Assembly: GCF_000746085.1 (NCBI RefSeq)
Contig: NZ_JQKO01000009.1
Coordinates: 1-64,000 of the forward strand
DNA from: Methylocapsa aurea
GTDB lineage: Bacteria; Pseudomonadota; Alphaproteobacteria; Rhizobiales; Beijerinckiaceae
Direction of reading: 5' to 3'
Length of the DNA stretch: 64,000 nucleotides
A model generated the notes under the pieces. The model did not search any database, had not been told where the DNA came from, and saw nothing but the letters and a program-made list of their open reading frames with translations. Position numbers and translations under genes: made by a program. Within the stretch, counting starts at the first letter, position 1, and every line of letters starts with the position of its first letter. Shown in pieces: positions 10,501 through 19,951 of the stretch.

Positions 10501-13500
10501 AAGTGAACGCCGCTCTCCTTCAGAATCGTCAGATGGCGCAGTCTTGGATGGCGCGGGTCGAGGGGCAGATAGACGCCGCCCGCTTTGAGTACCGCAATGA
10601 TCGTCGCCAGATAATCGACGCGGCGTTCGTCGATGACCGCGACGATGGATTCCGGCCCGACGCCGCGAGCGATAAGGCCGTGCGCAATTCTATTGGCGCG
10701 GCGGTTCAATTCGGCATAGCTGAGCTGGACGTCGCCGCAACGCGCCGCCGGGGAATGTGGGCTCTCTTGCGCCCGCGCCTCGAAAGCCGCCGCGAAATCG
10801 GCCGGCGGGCGGTAGGGCTGGCAGGTGTCGTTCCAATCGAGCAAAGCTTGGCGCCGCTCGGCCGGAGAAAGCAGGCTGAGGTCGCCAAGGCGCGCCTCCG
10901 GCCGCGCGGCCATGCTCTCCAACAAGCCTAGAAAGTGAGAAAGCAAGCGGTCGATCGCCAAAGGATCGAAGCGCTCCGCCTGATAGGTGATCCTGACCGC
11001 GAGCTGCTCGCCAGGAATGACCGTCGCCGTGATCGGGTAATTGGTGTGAACGCGATTGCCGACGAAGCGCATATCGAGGACGGAGCGGTCAGTCAGCAGG
11101 CTTTGATCGATCGGGGCGTTCTCATAGACGAGAAGATGCTGGATCAGATCGGCGCCGCGCGGGAGCTCGCTCCACGCCTGGATCTGGACCAATGGCGTAT
11201 GCTCGAACTCGCGCAGCGCGAGATTGGCCGCCTGGATTTCTCCCGACCAGTCGCAAACCCGTCCACCCTCGGGCGGGCTCAGGCGAAGCGGCAAGGTATT
11301 GATGAAAAGCCCGAGCGTTTCTTCGATGCCGGGAAGCTCGGCCGGCCGTCCCGAGACCGTGATCCCGAAGACGACGTCGCGCCGATTGGCGTAGCGTCCG
11401 ATGAGCAGCGCGAAGGCCGCCTGGATCAGGGTGTTGGGCGTGAGCCCATATTGCTTGGCGGTCCTATGGAGCGCCAGGGTCGATTCGCGGCTAAGCGCCG
11501 CATGTCCGTCGCGCACCTCGCCGGCGCTCGGATCGCGAAGGCGGCGGTCGACGGTCAGGGGAGTCGGTTCGCGAAAGCCGCCGAGATAGGTCCGCCAGAA
11601 CGCCTCTTGAGCGCTAAGGTCCTGGCGCTTCAGCCAGGCGAGATAATCGCGGAAACGGTGCGCGGGACGCTCGTTCGAAGGCTGGCCGGCGCGCAGCGCC
11701 GCATAGGCTTCCCGGAACTCGAGCAAGAGCGGAGACACGCACCATTCGTCGGTGAGGATGTGGTGATGGCTGCGGACGCAGCGCCAGCGATCCTCGCCTA
11801 GCCGGAACAGGCGTATCCGCATCAAGGGCGGCTGTTCGAGATCGATACCGTCCCGCTGCTCGGCGGCCAGGATTTCGGCCAGCCCCGCCTCCTGGGCGGC
11901 TCCCGAAAGGGAGCGCCAATCCTCGAAGGCGAAGGGCAAGACCGCTTGGCGCTGAACCCGCTGATGCGGCTTTTCAACCTGCCGCCACAGCATCGCCGTG
12001 CGCAGAACCTCCTGCCGGTCGACGCTGCTTTGCCAGGCGGCTTGGAAGGCGCCGATGTCCACGTCGCCGCGGATCTCATATTGATCCTGCATCACATAGA
12101 CCCCCGCGCCGGGATTGAGGAGGCAATGAAACAGCATTCCCTCCTGCATCGGCGTCAAGGGATAGAGGTCGACGAGGTCGGCGAATTCCTCCTTCAGCCG
12201 TTCGATCCGCTCGGACGGCAATTCGGCCAGCGCAAAGGCTTCACTGGCCCCCGCCGGGGGGCGAGCGTCCTCGACGATCGGGCGCAAAAGCGGGGCAAGC
12301 GCGCCAATCGTCGGATACAGAAATAGCTGCCGAGGCGCGAGTTCATATCCAGCGGCGCGGAGGCGGCTGGCGACCTGAATGCTCAAAATCGAATCGCCGC
12401 CAAGCGCAAAGAAATTGTCGCCGGCTCCGACCCGAGCGACGCCCAAGACCTCGCTCCACAGGGCGGCGAGCAGTTCCTCTTCGCGATTTTTCGGAGGCTC
12501 ATAATCCGGCGCCTGCGCGCCAATCGAGGGCGCAGGCAGCGCCCTGCGGTCGATCTTCCCATTGACGGTCAGCGGCAGAGCCTCCAGCCGAACAATGGCC
12601 GAGGGAGCCATGAAGTCCGGCAGGCTGCGGCGCAAGCTTTCGTTCAATGCGTCGATCGCCGCCTCGCCGGTGAAATAAGCAACGAGCCGCTTGCGCGAAG
12701 GCGCATCCTCCCGCATGGCGACGACCGCTTGCCGGACCCCATCCAAGGCGGTCATGGCCGCCTCGATCTCGCCGAGTTCGATGCGGTGGCCGCGCAGCTT
12801 CACCTGATGATCGATGCGCCCGAGATATTCGATCGCGCCATCGGGCCGCCAGCGCGCAAGGTCGCCGGTCCGGTACAGCCGACCGCCCTCCTCGCCCGAA
12901 AACTTGGCGAAGGGATTTGGAATGAACCGCTCGGCGGTGAGATCGGGACGCCCGAGATAGCCCCGCGCCAGACCGACGCCGCCAATATAGAGTTCGCCCG
13001 GAACGCCAACCGGGACGAGGTTGCGCTCCCTATCGAGGAGATAGATCACCGTGTTCCAGATCGGACGCCCGATCGGGACGCTCGGCTCCGCGTCCCGCCG
13101 GGCGCAGGCATATTCGGCGACGTCGATCGAGGCCTCGGTCGGTCCGTAGAGATTATGCAATTCCGCCGGCTGGCTGGCGTAAAACCGATCGCGCAAGGAC
13201 GCGGCAAGCGCCTCGCCGCTGCATATCACGCAGCGCAGGCTCGTCAGCGCGGGGAGATCAGGAACATCGAGGAACGCCTGCAGCATCGAGGGCACGAAAT
13301 GTATAATCGTCACCCGCTCGCGGGCGATGATCTCGACGAGACGGGCCGGGTCGCCATGGTCTCCCGGCCGCGCCATCACGAGGCGCGCGCCCGACAGCAG
13401 CGGCAGGAAAAACTCCCAGACCGATACGTCGAAGCCATAGGGGGTCTTTTGCAGCACCGCATCGGCGGCGGTCAGCTCGTATCTCGCCTGCATCCAGGCC

Positions 13501-16500
13501 AACCGGTTCACCACCCCGCCATGGGCGAGCGCGACGCCCTTGGGCCGCCCCGTCGAGCCCGACGTGTAAATGACATAGGCGAGATTGAGGGGCGAGGCCG
13601 CCTCCCGGGGGGTTGCCTCGCTCGCCTCGGAAACCCTGTCCCATTCCGCATCGAGACAAAAGCAGCGGACGCCTTCGGGCAAGAAGGGGATGAGGCGCTT
13701 TTGCGTCAATATCAGCAAGACCCCGGCATCCGCCGCCATGTAGGCCAGCCGCTCCATGGGATAGTCCGGGTCGAGCGGCAGATAGGCCGCGCCGGCTTTC
13801 AATATGCCGAGAATTGCGACGACCATTTCGATCGAGCGCTCGAGGCAAAGGCCAACCAGCCGGTCGGGGCCGGCGCCTTCGTCGCGCAGGAAATGCGCGA
13901 GCTGGTTCGACCGCCGATTGAGCGCGTCGTAACTGAGGCTCTCGCCGCCGAAGCAAACCGCTATGGCGTCTGGCGTGCGCGCCGCCTGCGCCGCGAAAAG
14001 ATCATGGAGAGTGGAGCGGCGTGGATAGTCAGCCGCCGTGGCGCTCCACTCCCCCAGCGCCTTCGTCCGTTCTCCCGCAGTCAGCAGGGGCAGGTCGCCG
14101 ATGCGCGCCTCCGGCGTAGCGACGACGCCTTCCAGCAGAACTGCGAAATGTTCGGCCATGCGGGCGATTGTCACCGGCCAGAAAAGCTCGGTCCGGTATT
14201 GGAAGGAGAGGGCAAGCCCCACCTCCAAATCCGCCGCCATCAGCTTCAGATCGAAATTCTCGACCCGCTCGCGCAGCGGGTGCGTCTTGGCGGCGGCGCC
14301 GCACCAGTCGAACGGATCGCCCTTCTCCCCCAGGGCGAGCAGCGCCAGATTCGGCGGAAGGTCCGATTGCGCCTGTTGCAGAACGAAGGAGGTCTGGTAG
14401 ATCGGCCATTGGTCGCCCTGGCGCTCCGGCCGCAGCCGCTCGACCAGAATTGGAAAAGGGAAATTCTGATGGGCCAAATCGTTGCGCAGGTCTTCGCCAA
14501 GATCGCGCAGGAAGTCGACGAAAGGAAGCGCCGCATTGAGACGGCCGACAATCGGCAATGGATTGACGCAATTGCCGACTAGTTCCGCGAAGCGGCCTTG
14601 CAGCCGGCCGCTGGTCGGAACGCCAACGACGATCTCCTCCTGTCCGCCATAGCGATGCAACAGAGCCTGATAGCAGGCGAGCAGCAGGGCAAAAAGGCTC
14701 ACTCCCTGGCGCGCCGCCAGGGCCTTCAAGGCTTTCGCGAGATCGGCATCTAGCCGGAGCATATGAGCGCCGCCGCGATAATCGGACGTCAGCGGGCGCG
14801 GGAAGTCGAGCGGCAGCGCCAGGACGGGAAGCGGTCGCCCGAGCCTCCGGCGCCAATAGTCCCAATCGCGGGCGGCAAGCGATGATTGCAGATAATCCTG
14901 CTGCCAGAGGACGAAATCGCCATAGCCCGGACCCCGAGGCGGCGCGCAAGCCGGATCAGAGGCTAGAGCATGTTCGCAAAAAGTTGACCGACTTTTTCGA
15001 TCGGAACTTGCTCCAACCATCTGGAGTCTGAGCGATTCCTGTTCGATCGGATGATGCCGTCCGATCGGGAAGCGCTTTAGCGCGCGATAGGTCCTATCGA
15101 GATCGCGGACGAGAAGCAAAAGCGCCCAGAAATCGACCGCGATATGATGCGCGCAAAACAGCAGCGTGCAGCGCGCTAGCCCCTGCCGATAGACGGCGAG
15201 CCGCAAGGGCGGGCCGCGCTCGAGATCGAAGGGCCGCCGCGCCTGCCGTCCCATCTCGGACCGCAAGGACTCTTCGTCCCATCCGCTTGCATCGACGAGC
15301 GAAAACCAGCCGGTCAGCTTCGCGAGCGGCTCGGCGAGCTGGCTAAGCCGATCTCCCTCGATGCGAAAGACGGTGCGCAGCTGTTCATGGCGCTCCATGA
15401 CGTCAATGAGCGCAAGTCTCAAACGTTCGGCGTCAAAATCGCCCGCAATGTCGAGCGCCAGATGCAAATTGTAAGAGATGCTGCCGTGATCGAGGCGATG
15501 CACCGTCGCAAGCGCCCGCTGCGTATAAGAGAGGTCCGCCGCAGCCGCCAGGGACGGATCGGGCGCGGGAAGGCGCGCTTCCCGATCCCTCGCAGGCAGC
15601 GCCGCGATCTCGCCCGCCAGGGCGGCGAGACTTTGCTCAAACAAGAGACTTTCAAGCGGAAGATCGACGCTAAGAAAAGCATCCGCCGCATGTTTCAATT
15701 CCAGCGTCCGCAGCGAATCAAACCCCAATTCGATGAGGGACTTCGCCGCTGAAATCTCGGTTGGCGCGCAACGCAGGATTCGCGCGGCCTCCTTGCGCAG
15801 GAAGCCTTCGATGTCGGCTCTTTCCGCCGAAATTCGAGCGCCTGGCAGAGCCCCGGGGCCTTCGGCGACGCCCTGCGAGACATCCGCGGCTTCCGCGCCG
15901 CTTCGGGCGAGCATGCGCAGAGAGCCGTCGAGGTAGGCGCGACGGCAGGCATGCCTTTGAACCTTGCCGCTGGTGGTTTTGGGAATGGCTCCCGGGCGCA
16001 GAAGAACGATTTCGCCGATGGCGAGGCCGCCCTCGCGGGCGATCGCCTCCCGGATCGCCGCGAACATCGCCGCCGGACCCTGCGCGCGCAGATCGTCGCG
16101 CTGCGCTTCGGCGACGAGGATGAGGGTCTCCGCTTCATCGCGCAAAACTGAAAAGGCGGCGCTGCAGCCGGGCCGAAGGCCCGCGACTTGATCGAGCGCG
16201 CGTTCGAAATCGGAGGCGTAGTAATTCTCGCCCCGGATGATGATCAGATCCTTGATCCGTCCGGCGATGAAAAGCGCGCCGCCCTCCATGAAGCCGAGAT
16301 CGCCGGTCCGAAGATAGGGGCCGGCGCCCTCCGCGGTTCGCGCGCGGAAAACCTGCTCGCTCAGCTGGCCCTGATTCCAATAGCCTCGCGCGACGCTTGG
16401 ACCCGCGAACCAGATTTCTCCAATCCGCCCATCTGCGCAGGCGCCAAGCGTTTCCGGATCGACGATCGCCACCTCGTGGCCCGGCCAGGCGGCGCCGCAG

Positions 16501-17711
16501 CCGACGGCCCCCTCCATCTCGCCAAGCGGATCAGTCGCGGCGATTGCGGCGCCTTGCGATAGCGCGCCCTTGTCGAAGGTTTGGATGCGCGGCGCGCGCC
16601 CCCGAGCCGGCCCGCTGACGAACAAAGTAGCTTCGGCCAGCCCGTAGCAAGGATAGAAGGCCTCGCGCCGAAATCCGCATTCGGCGAAGGCGGCGGCGAA
16701 ACGCTCGACCGTCGAGGCCCGCACCGTCTCCGATCCGTTGAAGGCGAGAGTCCAGCCGCTGAGATCGAGGCCTTTCTTGTCGGCCTCGCCGATATGGCGC
16801 ACGCAGGCCTCATAGGCGAAATTCGGTCCGCCGCTGGTGCGCGCCCGATATTTGGCGATCGCCTTCAGCCAGCGCAGCGGCTTTTCGAGAAAGGCGAGCG
16901 GCGGCATGAGAATCGCGCTGGAGCCGATGTGCAAAGGCTGAAGAACGTTCCCGATCAGCCCCATGTCGTGGTAGAGCGGCAGCCAGCCGACCACATTGGC
17001 GTCCGCGCCATGGCCGAAGGCCGCTTGGATCGCCGCCTCATTCGCCAGCAGATTCCTATGGCTGACCATGACGCCCTTGGGCGCACCGGTCGAACCCGAG
17101 GTATATTGAAGAAAGGCGAGACTGTCCGGGCCGATGATGGGCGCGCGCCAGCGCCGCGCGGCCTCGAGATCGAGCCCATCGGTTGCGAGCCAAGCGAGGT
17201 CGCCCCGGCCAAGGGATTGCGCCGATTGCGGCTCCAACGCGTCGCGCAAGTCCGTTGTCGTCAGGATGACGGCCGGCGCGGCGTCTCCAACGATGGAGCG
17301 CAGACGGTGGAGGCGATGACGCGAGGGCGGATAGGCGGGGACCGCTGCAACGCCGGCATAAAGGCAGCCGAAAAAGGCCTTGATGAAGTCAAGACCCGGC
17401 GGAAACAGGAGAAGCGCGCGCGCCCGCGCGTCCGCCGCCTGCAGCAAGCGAACCGCGATCGCCTGCGCGCAGCAATCGAGTTCGGCGAATGTCAGGCGGG
17501 CGGATTCCGTTTCGCCATCGTTCAGAAAGACATAGGCGGGCCGAGCTTCCGCGAGCGCCTCGTCTGTGGCCGCCCGCGCCTGCAGCAATCCGATCAGAGT
17601 GTCGTGCTCGTTTCCCTGTGGCTCAAGAGCCACGGGTCCGTCCCGCTCACACGTCACGAGAGGGCTCTCGCGGGTCGCGCGCTTTCGGTGCGCGGCCGGC
17701 GCGCAAAGCAC
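7545..17711 (-). CDS. Nonribosomal peptide synthetase with fatty acyl-AMP ligase loading module: FAAL-ACP-C-A(Ser)-PCP-C-A(Dab)-PCP-C
   Basis: The protein has 3388 residues from a GTG at 17711; a GTG at 17633 is an alternative because no good ribosome site precedes the first. Domains: FAAL (1-610; YTSGSTG, PLYHDMGL), ACP (FDSL, about 660), C (about 720-1220; HHIAVD), A (about 1235-1720), PCP (GGDSI, about 1770), C (about 1850-2280), A (about 2300-2790), PCP (GGHSL, about 2845) and a terminal C (about 2905-3345; HHIVFDGWS). Codes read by alignment to GrsA are DVWHISLID (Ser) and DIWELTADD (which I recall as the Dab code of pyoverdine synthetases). The product should begin fatty acid-Ser-Dab. 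The adjacent diaminobutyrate aminotransferase supports Dab. The first C domain carries an in-frame repeat-derived insertion near residues 877-918. The terminal C domain probably joins Dab to the residue loaded by the next synthetase. Confidence 0.94.
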   Translation of the reverse strand: MLCAPAAHRKRATRESPLVTCERDGPVALEPQGNEHDTLIGLLQARAATDEALAEARPAYVFLNDGETESARLTFAELDCCAQAIAVRLLQAADARARALLLFPPGLDFIKAFFGCLYAGVAAVPAYPPSRHRLHRLRSIVGDAAPAVILTTTDLRDALEPQSAQSLGRGDLAWLATDGLDLEAARRWRAPIIGPDSLAFLQYTSGSTGAPKGVMVSHRNLLANEAAIQAAFGHGADANVVGWLPLYHDMGLIGNVLQPLHIGSSAILMPPLAFLEKPLRWLKAIAKYRARTSGGPNFAYEACVRHIGEADKKGLDLSGWTLAFNGSETVRASTVERFAAAFAECGFRREAFYPCYGLAEATLFVSGPARGRAPRIQTFDKGALSQGAAIAATDPLGEMEGAVGCGAAWPGHEVAIVDPETLGACADGRIGEIWFAGPSVARGYWNQGQLSEQVFRARTAEGAGPYLRTGDLGFMEGGALFIAGRIKDLIIIRGENYYASDFERALDQVAGLRPGCSAAFSVLRDEAETLILVAEAQRDDLRAQGPAAMFAAIREAIAREGGLAIGEIVLLRPGAIPKTTSGKVQRHACRRAYLDGSLRMLARSGAEAADVSQGVAEGPGALPGARISAERADIEGFLRKEAARILRCAPTEISAAKSLIELGFDSLRTLELKHAADAFLSVDLPLESLLFEQSLAALAGEIAALPARDREARLPAPDPSLAAAADLSYTQRALATVHRLDHGSISYNLHLALDIAGDFDAERLRLALIDVMERHEQLRTVFRIEGDRLSQLAEPLAKLTGWFSLVDASGWDEESLRSEMGRQARRPFDLERGPPLRLAVYRQGLARCTLLFCAHHIAVDFWALLLLVRDLDRTYRALKRFPIGRHHPIEQESLRLQMVGASSDRKSRSTFCEHALASDPACAPPRGPGYGDFVLWQQDYLQSSLAARDWDYWRRRLGRPLPVLALPLDFPRPLTSDYRGGAHMLRLDADLAKALKALAARQGVSLFALLLACYQALLHRYGGQEEIVVGVPTSGRLQGRFAELVGNCVNPLPIVGRLNAALPFVDFLRDLGEDLRNDLAHQNFPFPILVERLRPERQGDQWPIYQTSFVLQQAQSDLPPNLALLALGEKGDPFDWCGAAAKTHPLRERVENFDLKLMAADLEVGLALSFQYRTELFWPVTIARMAEHFAVLLEGVVATPEARIGDLPLLTAGERTKALGEWSATAADYPRRSTLHDLFAAQAARTPDAIAVCFGGESLSYDALNRRSNQLAHFLRDEGAGPDRLVGLCLERSIEMVVAILGILKAGAAYLPLDPDYPMERLAYMAADAGVLLILTQKRLIPFLPEGVRCFCLDAEWDRVSEASEATPREAASPLNLAYVIYTSGSTGRPKGVALAHGGVVNRLAWMQARYELTAADAVLQKTPYGFDVSVWEFFLPLLSGARLVMARPGDHGDPARLVEIIARERVTIIHFVPSMLQAFLDVPDLPALTSLRCVICSGEALAASLRDRFYASQPAELHNLYGPTEASIDVAEYACARRDAEPSVPIGRPIWNTVIYLLDRERNLVPVGVPGELYIGGVGLARGYLGRPDLTAERFIPNPFAKFSGEEGGRLYRTGDLARWRPDGAIEYLGRIDHQVKLRGHRIELGEIEAAMTALDGVRQAVVAMREDAPSRKRLVAYFTGEAAIDALNESLRRSLPDFMAPSAIVRLEALPLTVNGKIDRRALPAPSIGAQAPDYEPPKNREEELLAALWSEVLGVARVGAGDNFFALGGDSILSIQVASRLRAAGYELAPRQLFLYPTIGALAPLLRPIVEDARPPAGASEAFALAELPSERIERLKEEFADLVDLYPLTPMQEGMLFHCLLNPGAGVYVMQDQYEIRGDVDIGAFQAAWQSSVDRQEVLRTAMLWRQVEKPHQRVQRQAVLPFAFEDWRSLSGAAQEAGLAEILAAEQRDGIDLEQPPLMRIRLFRLGEDRWRCVRSHHHILTDEWCVSPLLLEFREAYAALRAGQPSNERPAHRFRDYLAWLKRQDLSAQEAFWRTYLGGFREPTPLTVDRRLRDPSAGEVRDGHAALSRESTLALHRTAKQYGLTPNTLIQAAFALLIGRYANRRDVVFGITVSGRPAELPGIEETLGLFINTLPLRLSPPEGGRVCDWSGEIQAANLALREFEHTPLVQIQAWSELPRGADLIQHLLVYENAPIDQSLLTDRSVLDMRFVGNRVHTNYPITATVIPGEQLAVRITYQAERFDPLAIDRLLSHFLGLLESMAARPEARLGDLSLLSPAERRQALLDWNDTCQPYRPPADFAAAFEARAQESPHSPAARCGDVQLSYAELNRRANRIAHGLIARGVGPESIVAVIDERRVDYLATIIAVLKAGGVYLPLDPRHPRLRHLTILKESGVHLAVAGAAWRDAFKAQDECRALVATLEEIEEFGPDSNPLRRALPRNLAYIIHTSGSTGAPKGAMVDRLGMFNNLMTKIPALDLGPGDVIAQTASQAFDISVWQFLTASLCGACVDILPDAVAQDPAALLKALRERGVTILEAVPSMIAAMLDCAGQAAPLESLRWLLPTGEALPPDLCRRWFERYPQIPMLNAYGPAECADDVAYHRIEAAPCASALATPIGRPVANLRLYVLDRLLEPAPIGVPGEICVAGMGVGRGYVNRPDLTAAAFAPDPFGPPGERLYRTGDLARRLDDGTLEFLGRIDHQVKIRGHRIEIGEIEARLGRCPDLKEAAVMAWPDGRLGLRLVGYFTPRTSGGVVKPEALSRFLRDWLPDYMIPTVWIELPALPLNANGKLDRNALAAPAEPDLSAGFEAPKTPAEAILAAIWAGLLGRDRVGRRDNFFELGGHSLLATQAIARVNQTFGIEAPLRALFEAPTVAELAVCIDAARTSFAALPLPLLAAAPRDKPLPLSHAQQRLWFMQQLNPGNPLYHFAAAVRIAGPFDADALEASLNAIVRRHESLRTLFREDAGQLAQQILPALRLTLDREEIETGAGESFEAALDRRLREDVAAPFDLERGPLARARLYWPRPTQGAAPPVCAVLLCFHHIVFDGWSFGAFLKEFSALYPAILEGREPALAPLPLQYADYAIVQRDLLKGERLARLLDYWTAQLRGAPPVLALPLDRQRTLETGDAAATHELDLSALGTELDEFNRAHAVTPFMTMLAAFCGLLHGLGGASDLVVGADVANRRRAEFEPLIGFFINLVALRIKLEGDLSVSAFLARLRELTLAAYEHQELPFEKLVEALRPERSALHAPIFQVKLVFHNAPLTELDLKDLSFEEIPLAAPRTELDLVLHIYEGRRGLRAVFEYRTGLFDAATIARFAEMFARLLRRVMAEPGMSLSDLAGFVMENDQAIRSAARASQLAVRRDMLHSAKRRIIGAAGE
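14958..15083. repeat. Palindromic repeat element inserted in frame in an NRPS condensation domain
   Basis: Two hairpins interrupt a GC-rich coding region. The first pairs 14966-14975 with 15004-15013 (9 of 10 bases) around an inner perfect stem AAAAAGT/ACTTTTT (14978-14984, 14991-14997). The second is a perfect 8-base stem CGATCGGA/TCCGATCG (15044-15051, 15060-15067). The block resembles intergenic palindromic repeats of Hyphomicrobiales but is translated here. It adds about 40 residues of unusual composition between the HHIAVD region and the conserved GPGYGDFVLW segment. No stop or frameshift results. Confidence 0.75.
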
Positions 17712-18106
17712 ATAATGTATCGAAATAGGACAATGGCCCCGTCATCCATTTAGCGCCGCAGCGGGCGTCAGACTCCAATCGCCCATCTGACTGAAACGGA
17801 TGAGGCCGACGAAACCCGCCAATTATTTTTCAAGAAATTGAACGGGGCGTTCGTTGCGATTTTTGGCGGCGCGGAGGCGCTTTGCGTTGGGGGACGATTC
17901 TCCGGTCGCCCCCCGAAAAAATCATGACGCATTCTCGCGGCCCGCGCGTTAAAGGCATAGGGTTCCTTCAGAAAGGCGCCCGTCTGGGGAGCGGACAGGA
18001 TGCTTGGTCCAATGCGGGCTTTATCGAATCGCATCTCGCGCCATCTGACTCTGTCGCCATGCCGCAAGGCCGGGCTCGGAAGCCAAATGAGCCGAGGGCG
18101 AGGGTA
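17712..18106. promoter_or_regulatory. Divergent region between the NRPS and aminotransferase genes
   Basis: This stretch separates the leftward synthetase from the rightward aminotransferase, so it must hold both promoters if neither start is further upstream. It contains a short AT-rich patch around 17820-17835. I see no convincing operator or promoter consensus. The aminotransferase frame is open from 17882, but that extension does not look like the family. Confidence 0.4.
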
Positions 18107-19558
18107 ATGGTTGCGTCGAGGTTTCTGGCGCAATCGCCGCCCCAAGTGGAAGCCGAAATCGAGGCCAGACTCGACGACCAATCGGTGTGCGAGGGAGCAA
18201 GGCGAGGGCCAACTCCCTTCTATGCCTCCTTCGGCAACGCCTTCCTGGCGCGCCAGGACGCGATCGAATCCAATGCAAGAGCCTACCCCCGACGGCTGCC
18301 GGTCGCCTTGAAATCCGGTGCCGGCGCGCGGGTCATCGATACCGACGGCCGGGAATATTTCGATTGCCTCGCCGGCGCCGGCGCGCTCGCGCTCGGGCAC
18401 AACCATCCTGTCGTCGTCGAGGCGATTCGCGCCGCGCTGGATGAAGGAGCGCCGCTGCAAACGCTCGACTTTCCAACTCCGCTCAAAGAGCGCTTCATCG
18501 AGGAATTGTTTGAAACCCTTCCCGCCGATTTCGCCGCGGAGGCGAGGATCCATTTCTGCGGCCCGTCAGGCGCCGACGCCGTCGAGGCGGCCCTCAAACT
18601 CGTCAAGACCGCCACCGGACGGCGCAGCCTCCTCTGCTTCCACGGCTCCTATCACGGAATGACCTCCGGAGCGCTCGGCCTGACCGGCGCCATCGCCGCG
18701 AAAGCCGCCATCGCAGGATTGTCCCCAGAGGTCCAGTTCCTTCCCTACCCTTCCGATTACCGCTGCCCTTTTGGCGTCGGCGGCCGGGCGGGACAGGATG
18801 TCGGCGCGACTTATATCGAGACCCTGCTCGACGATCCCAACAGCGGGATCTGCGCTCCCGCAGCAATGATTCTCGAAGTGGTTCAGGGCGAGGGCGGCAT
18901 CAACCCCGCCCCTGACGAGTGGCTGCGGAAAATCCGCGACATCACCCGTCGGCGGGGCATCCCCTTGATCGTCGACGAAGTGCAAACCGGGGTCGGCCGC
19001 ACCGGCCGCTTGTTCGCATTCGAACAGGCCGGGATAACGCCGGACGTCGTCGTCCTCTCCAAAGCGATCGGCGGAGGCTTGCCGCTAGCCGTCATCGTCT
19101 ATCATCGCGACCTCGACCTATGGAAATCGGGGGCGCATGCCGGCACGTTTCGCGGCGACCAATTGGGATTCGCCGCGGGCGCGGCGACGCTTCGACATAT
19201 TCGCGTCAATCGGTTGGATCATCATGCGCGGGAAATGGGCCAGCGCCTTATGCGCGAACTGCGGCGCGAGAAAGCGGCTGCGATCGGGGACGTGCGCGGG
19301 CGCGGCCTCATGATCGGAGTCGAAATCATTGATCCGGAGGGCGAGGTCCGCGGATCTGGACCGCCACCCTGCGACCCTGTCCTGGCGCGCGAGATCCAGC
19401 TAAATTGCTTGCGGCGCGGCCTGATCGTCGAGTTGGGCGGCAGGTCCGGCAGCGTCGTCCGGTTTCTGCCGCCGCTGATTATCGAGGCCGGTGAGATCGA
19501 TGAAATCGCCGCCCGCTTCCATGAGGCGGTCGAGGCTTCGCGATCGCCAAATAAATGA
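18107..19558 (+). CDS. dat: Diaminobutyrate-2-oxoglutarate aminotransferase (Dat/PvdH type)
   Basis: A class III PLP-dependent aminotransferase that would convert aspartate semialdehyde plus glutamate to L-2,4-diaminobutyrate. The frame is open from 17882, but I place the start at ATG 18107 (483 residues), which is close to the usual length and follows a GAGGG. Visible family motifs are FCGPSGADAVEAALKL, the HGSYHGMT segment, the IVDEVQTGVGRTG cofactor motif, SKAIGGGLPL with the PLP lysine, and the AGTFRGDQL segment. Its role follows from the neighbour: the second adenylation domain of the synthetase has a Dab-type code. EctB of ectoine synthesis is a close relative, but no ectA or ectC is present, which favours the siderophore role. 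Confidence 0.88.
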   Translation: MVASRFLAQSPPQVEAEIEARLDDQSVCEGARRGPTPFYASFGNAFLARQDAIESNARAYPRRLPVALKSGAGARVIDTDGREYFDCLAGAGALALGHNHPVVVEAIRAALDEGAPLQTLDFPTPLKERFIEELFETLPADFAAEARIHFCGPSGADAVEAALKLVKTATGRRSLLCFHGSYHGMTSGALGLTGAIAAKAAIAGLSPEVQFLPYPSDYRCPFGVGGRAGQDVGATYIETLLDDPNSGICAPAAMILEVVQGEGGINPAPDEWLRKIRDITRRRGIPLIVDEVQTGVGRTGRLFAFEQAGITPDVVVLSKAIGGGLPLAVIVYHRDLDLWKSGAHAGTFRGDQLGFAAGAATLRHIRVNRLDHHAREMGQRLMRELRREKAAAIGDVRGRGLMIGVEIIDPEGEVRGSGPPPCDPVLAREIQLNCLRRGLIVELGGRSGSVVRFLPPLIIEAGEIDEIAARFHEAVEASRSPNK

Positions 19559-19635
19559 ACGAAAGAACGGGCACGATAGACGATGCTCTTGTCACATGCT
19601 GAAATCATCCGCCGCGAAGGGAAGGAAACCGGACC

Positions 19636-19872
19636 ATGGCCTGGGAAGAAGACGAATCAGCGATCTACACTGTCGTCGTCAATAACGAGGAACAATATTC
19701 GATCTGGCCCGACTATAAGGAGATCCCGGCCGGCTGGCGCGCGGCTGGAAAGACCGGCCCAAGGGCGGAGTGCCTTACCTTCATCAACGAGGTCTGGACC
19801 GACATGCGGCCCTTGAGCCTTCGGCGGCAGATGGAGGAAGCGGCGCGGACGACGCCTTCGAACGACGCGTGA
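19636..19872 (+). CDS. mbtH: MbtH-like protein, NRPS adenylation partner
   Basis: A 78-residue protein with the MbtH-family hallmarks [15 protein letters not shown] and [10 protein letters not shown]. Members bind adenylation domains and help them fold and activate substrate. It lies 77 bases after the aminotransferase in the same direction, so the two are probably co-transcribed and serve the divergent synthetases. Confidence 0.95.
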   Translation: MAWEEDESAIYTVVVNNEEQYSIWPDYKEIPAGWRAAGKTGPRAECLTFINEVWTDMRPLSLRRQMEEAARTTPSNDA

Positions 19873-19951
19873 TGGAGCGTCCGTTCCGTGTCGTTTGAGG
19901 AAGGCGATCTCCGACGGCGCTTGGCCGCTTTTTCTCCCGGGATCGAGCAAG

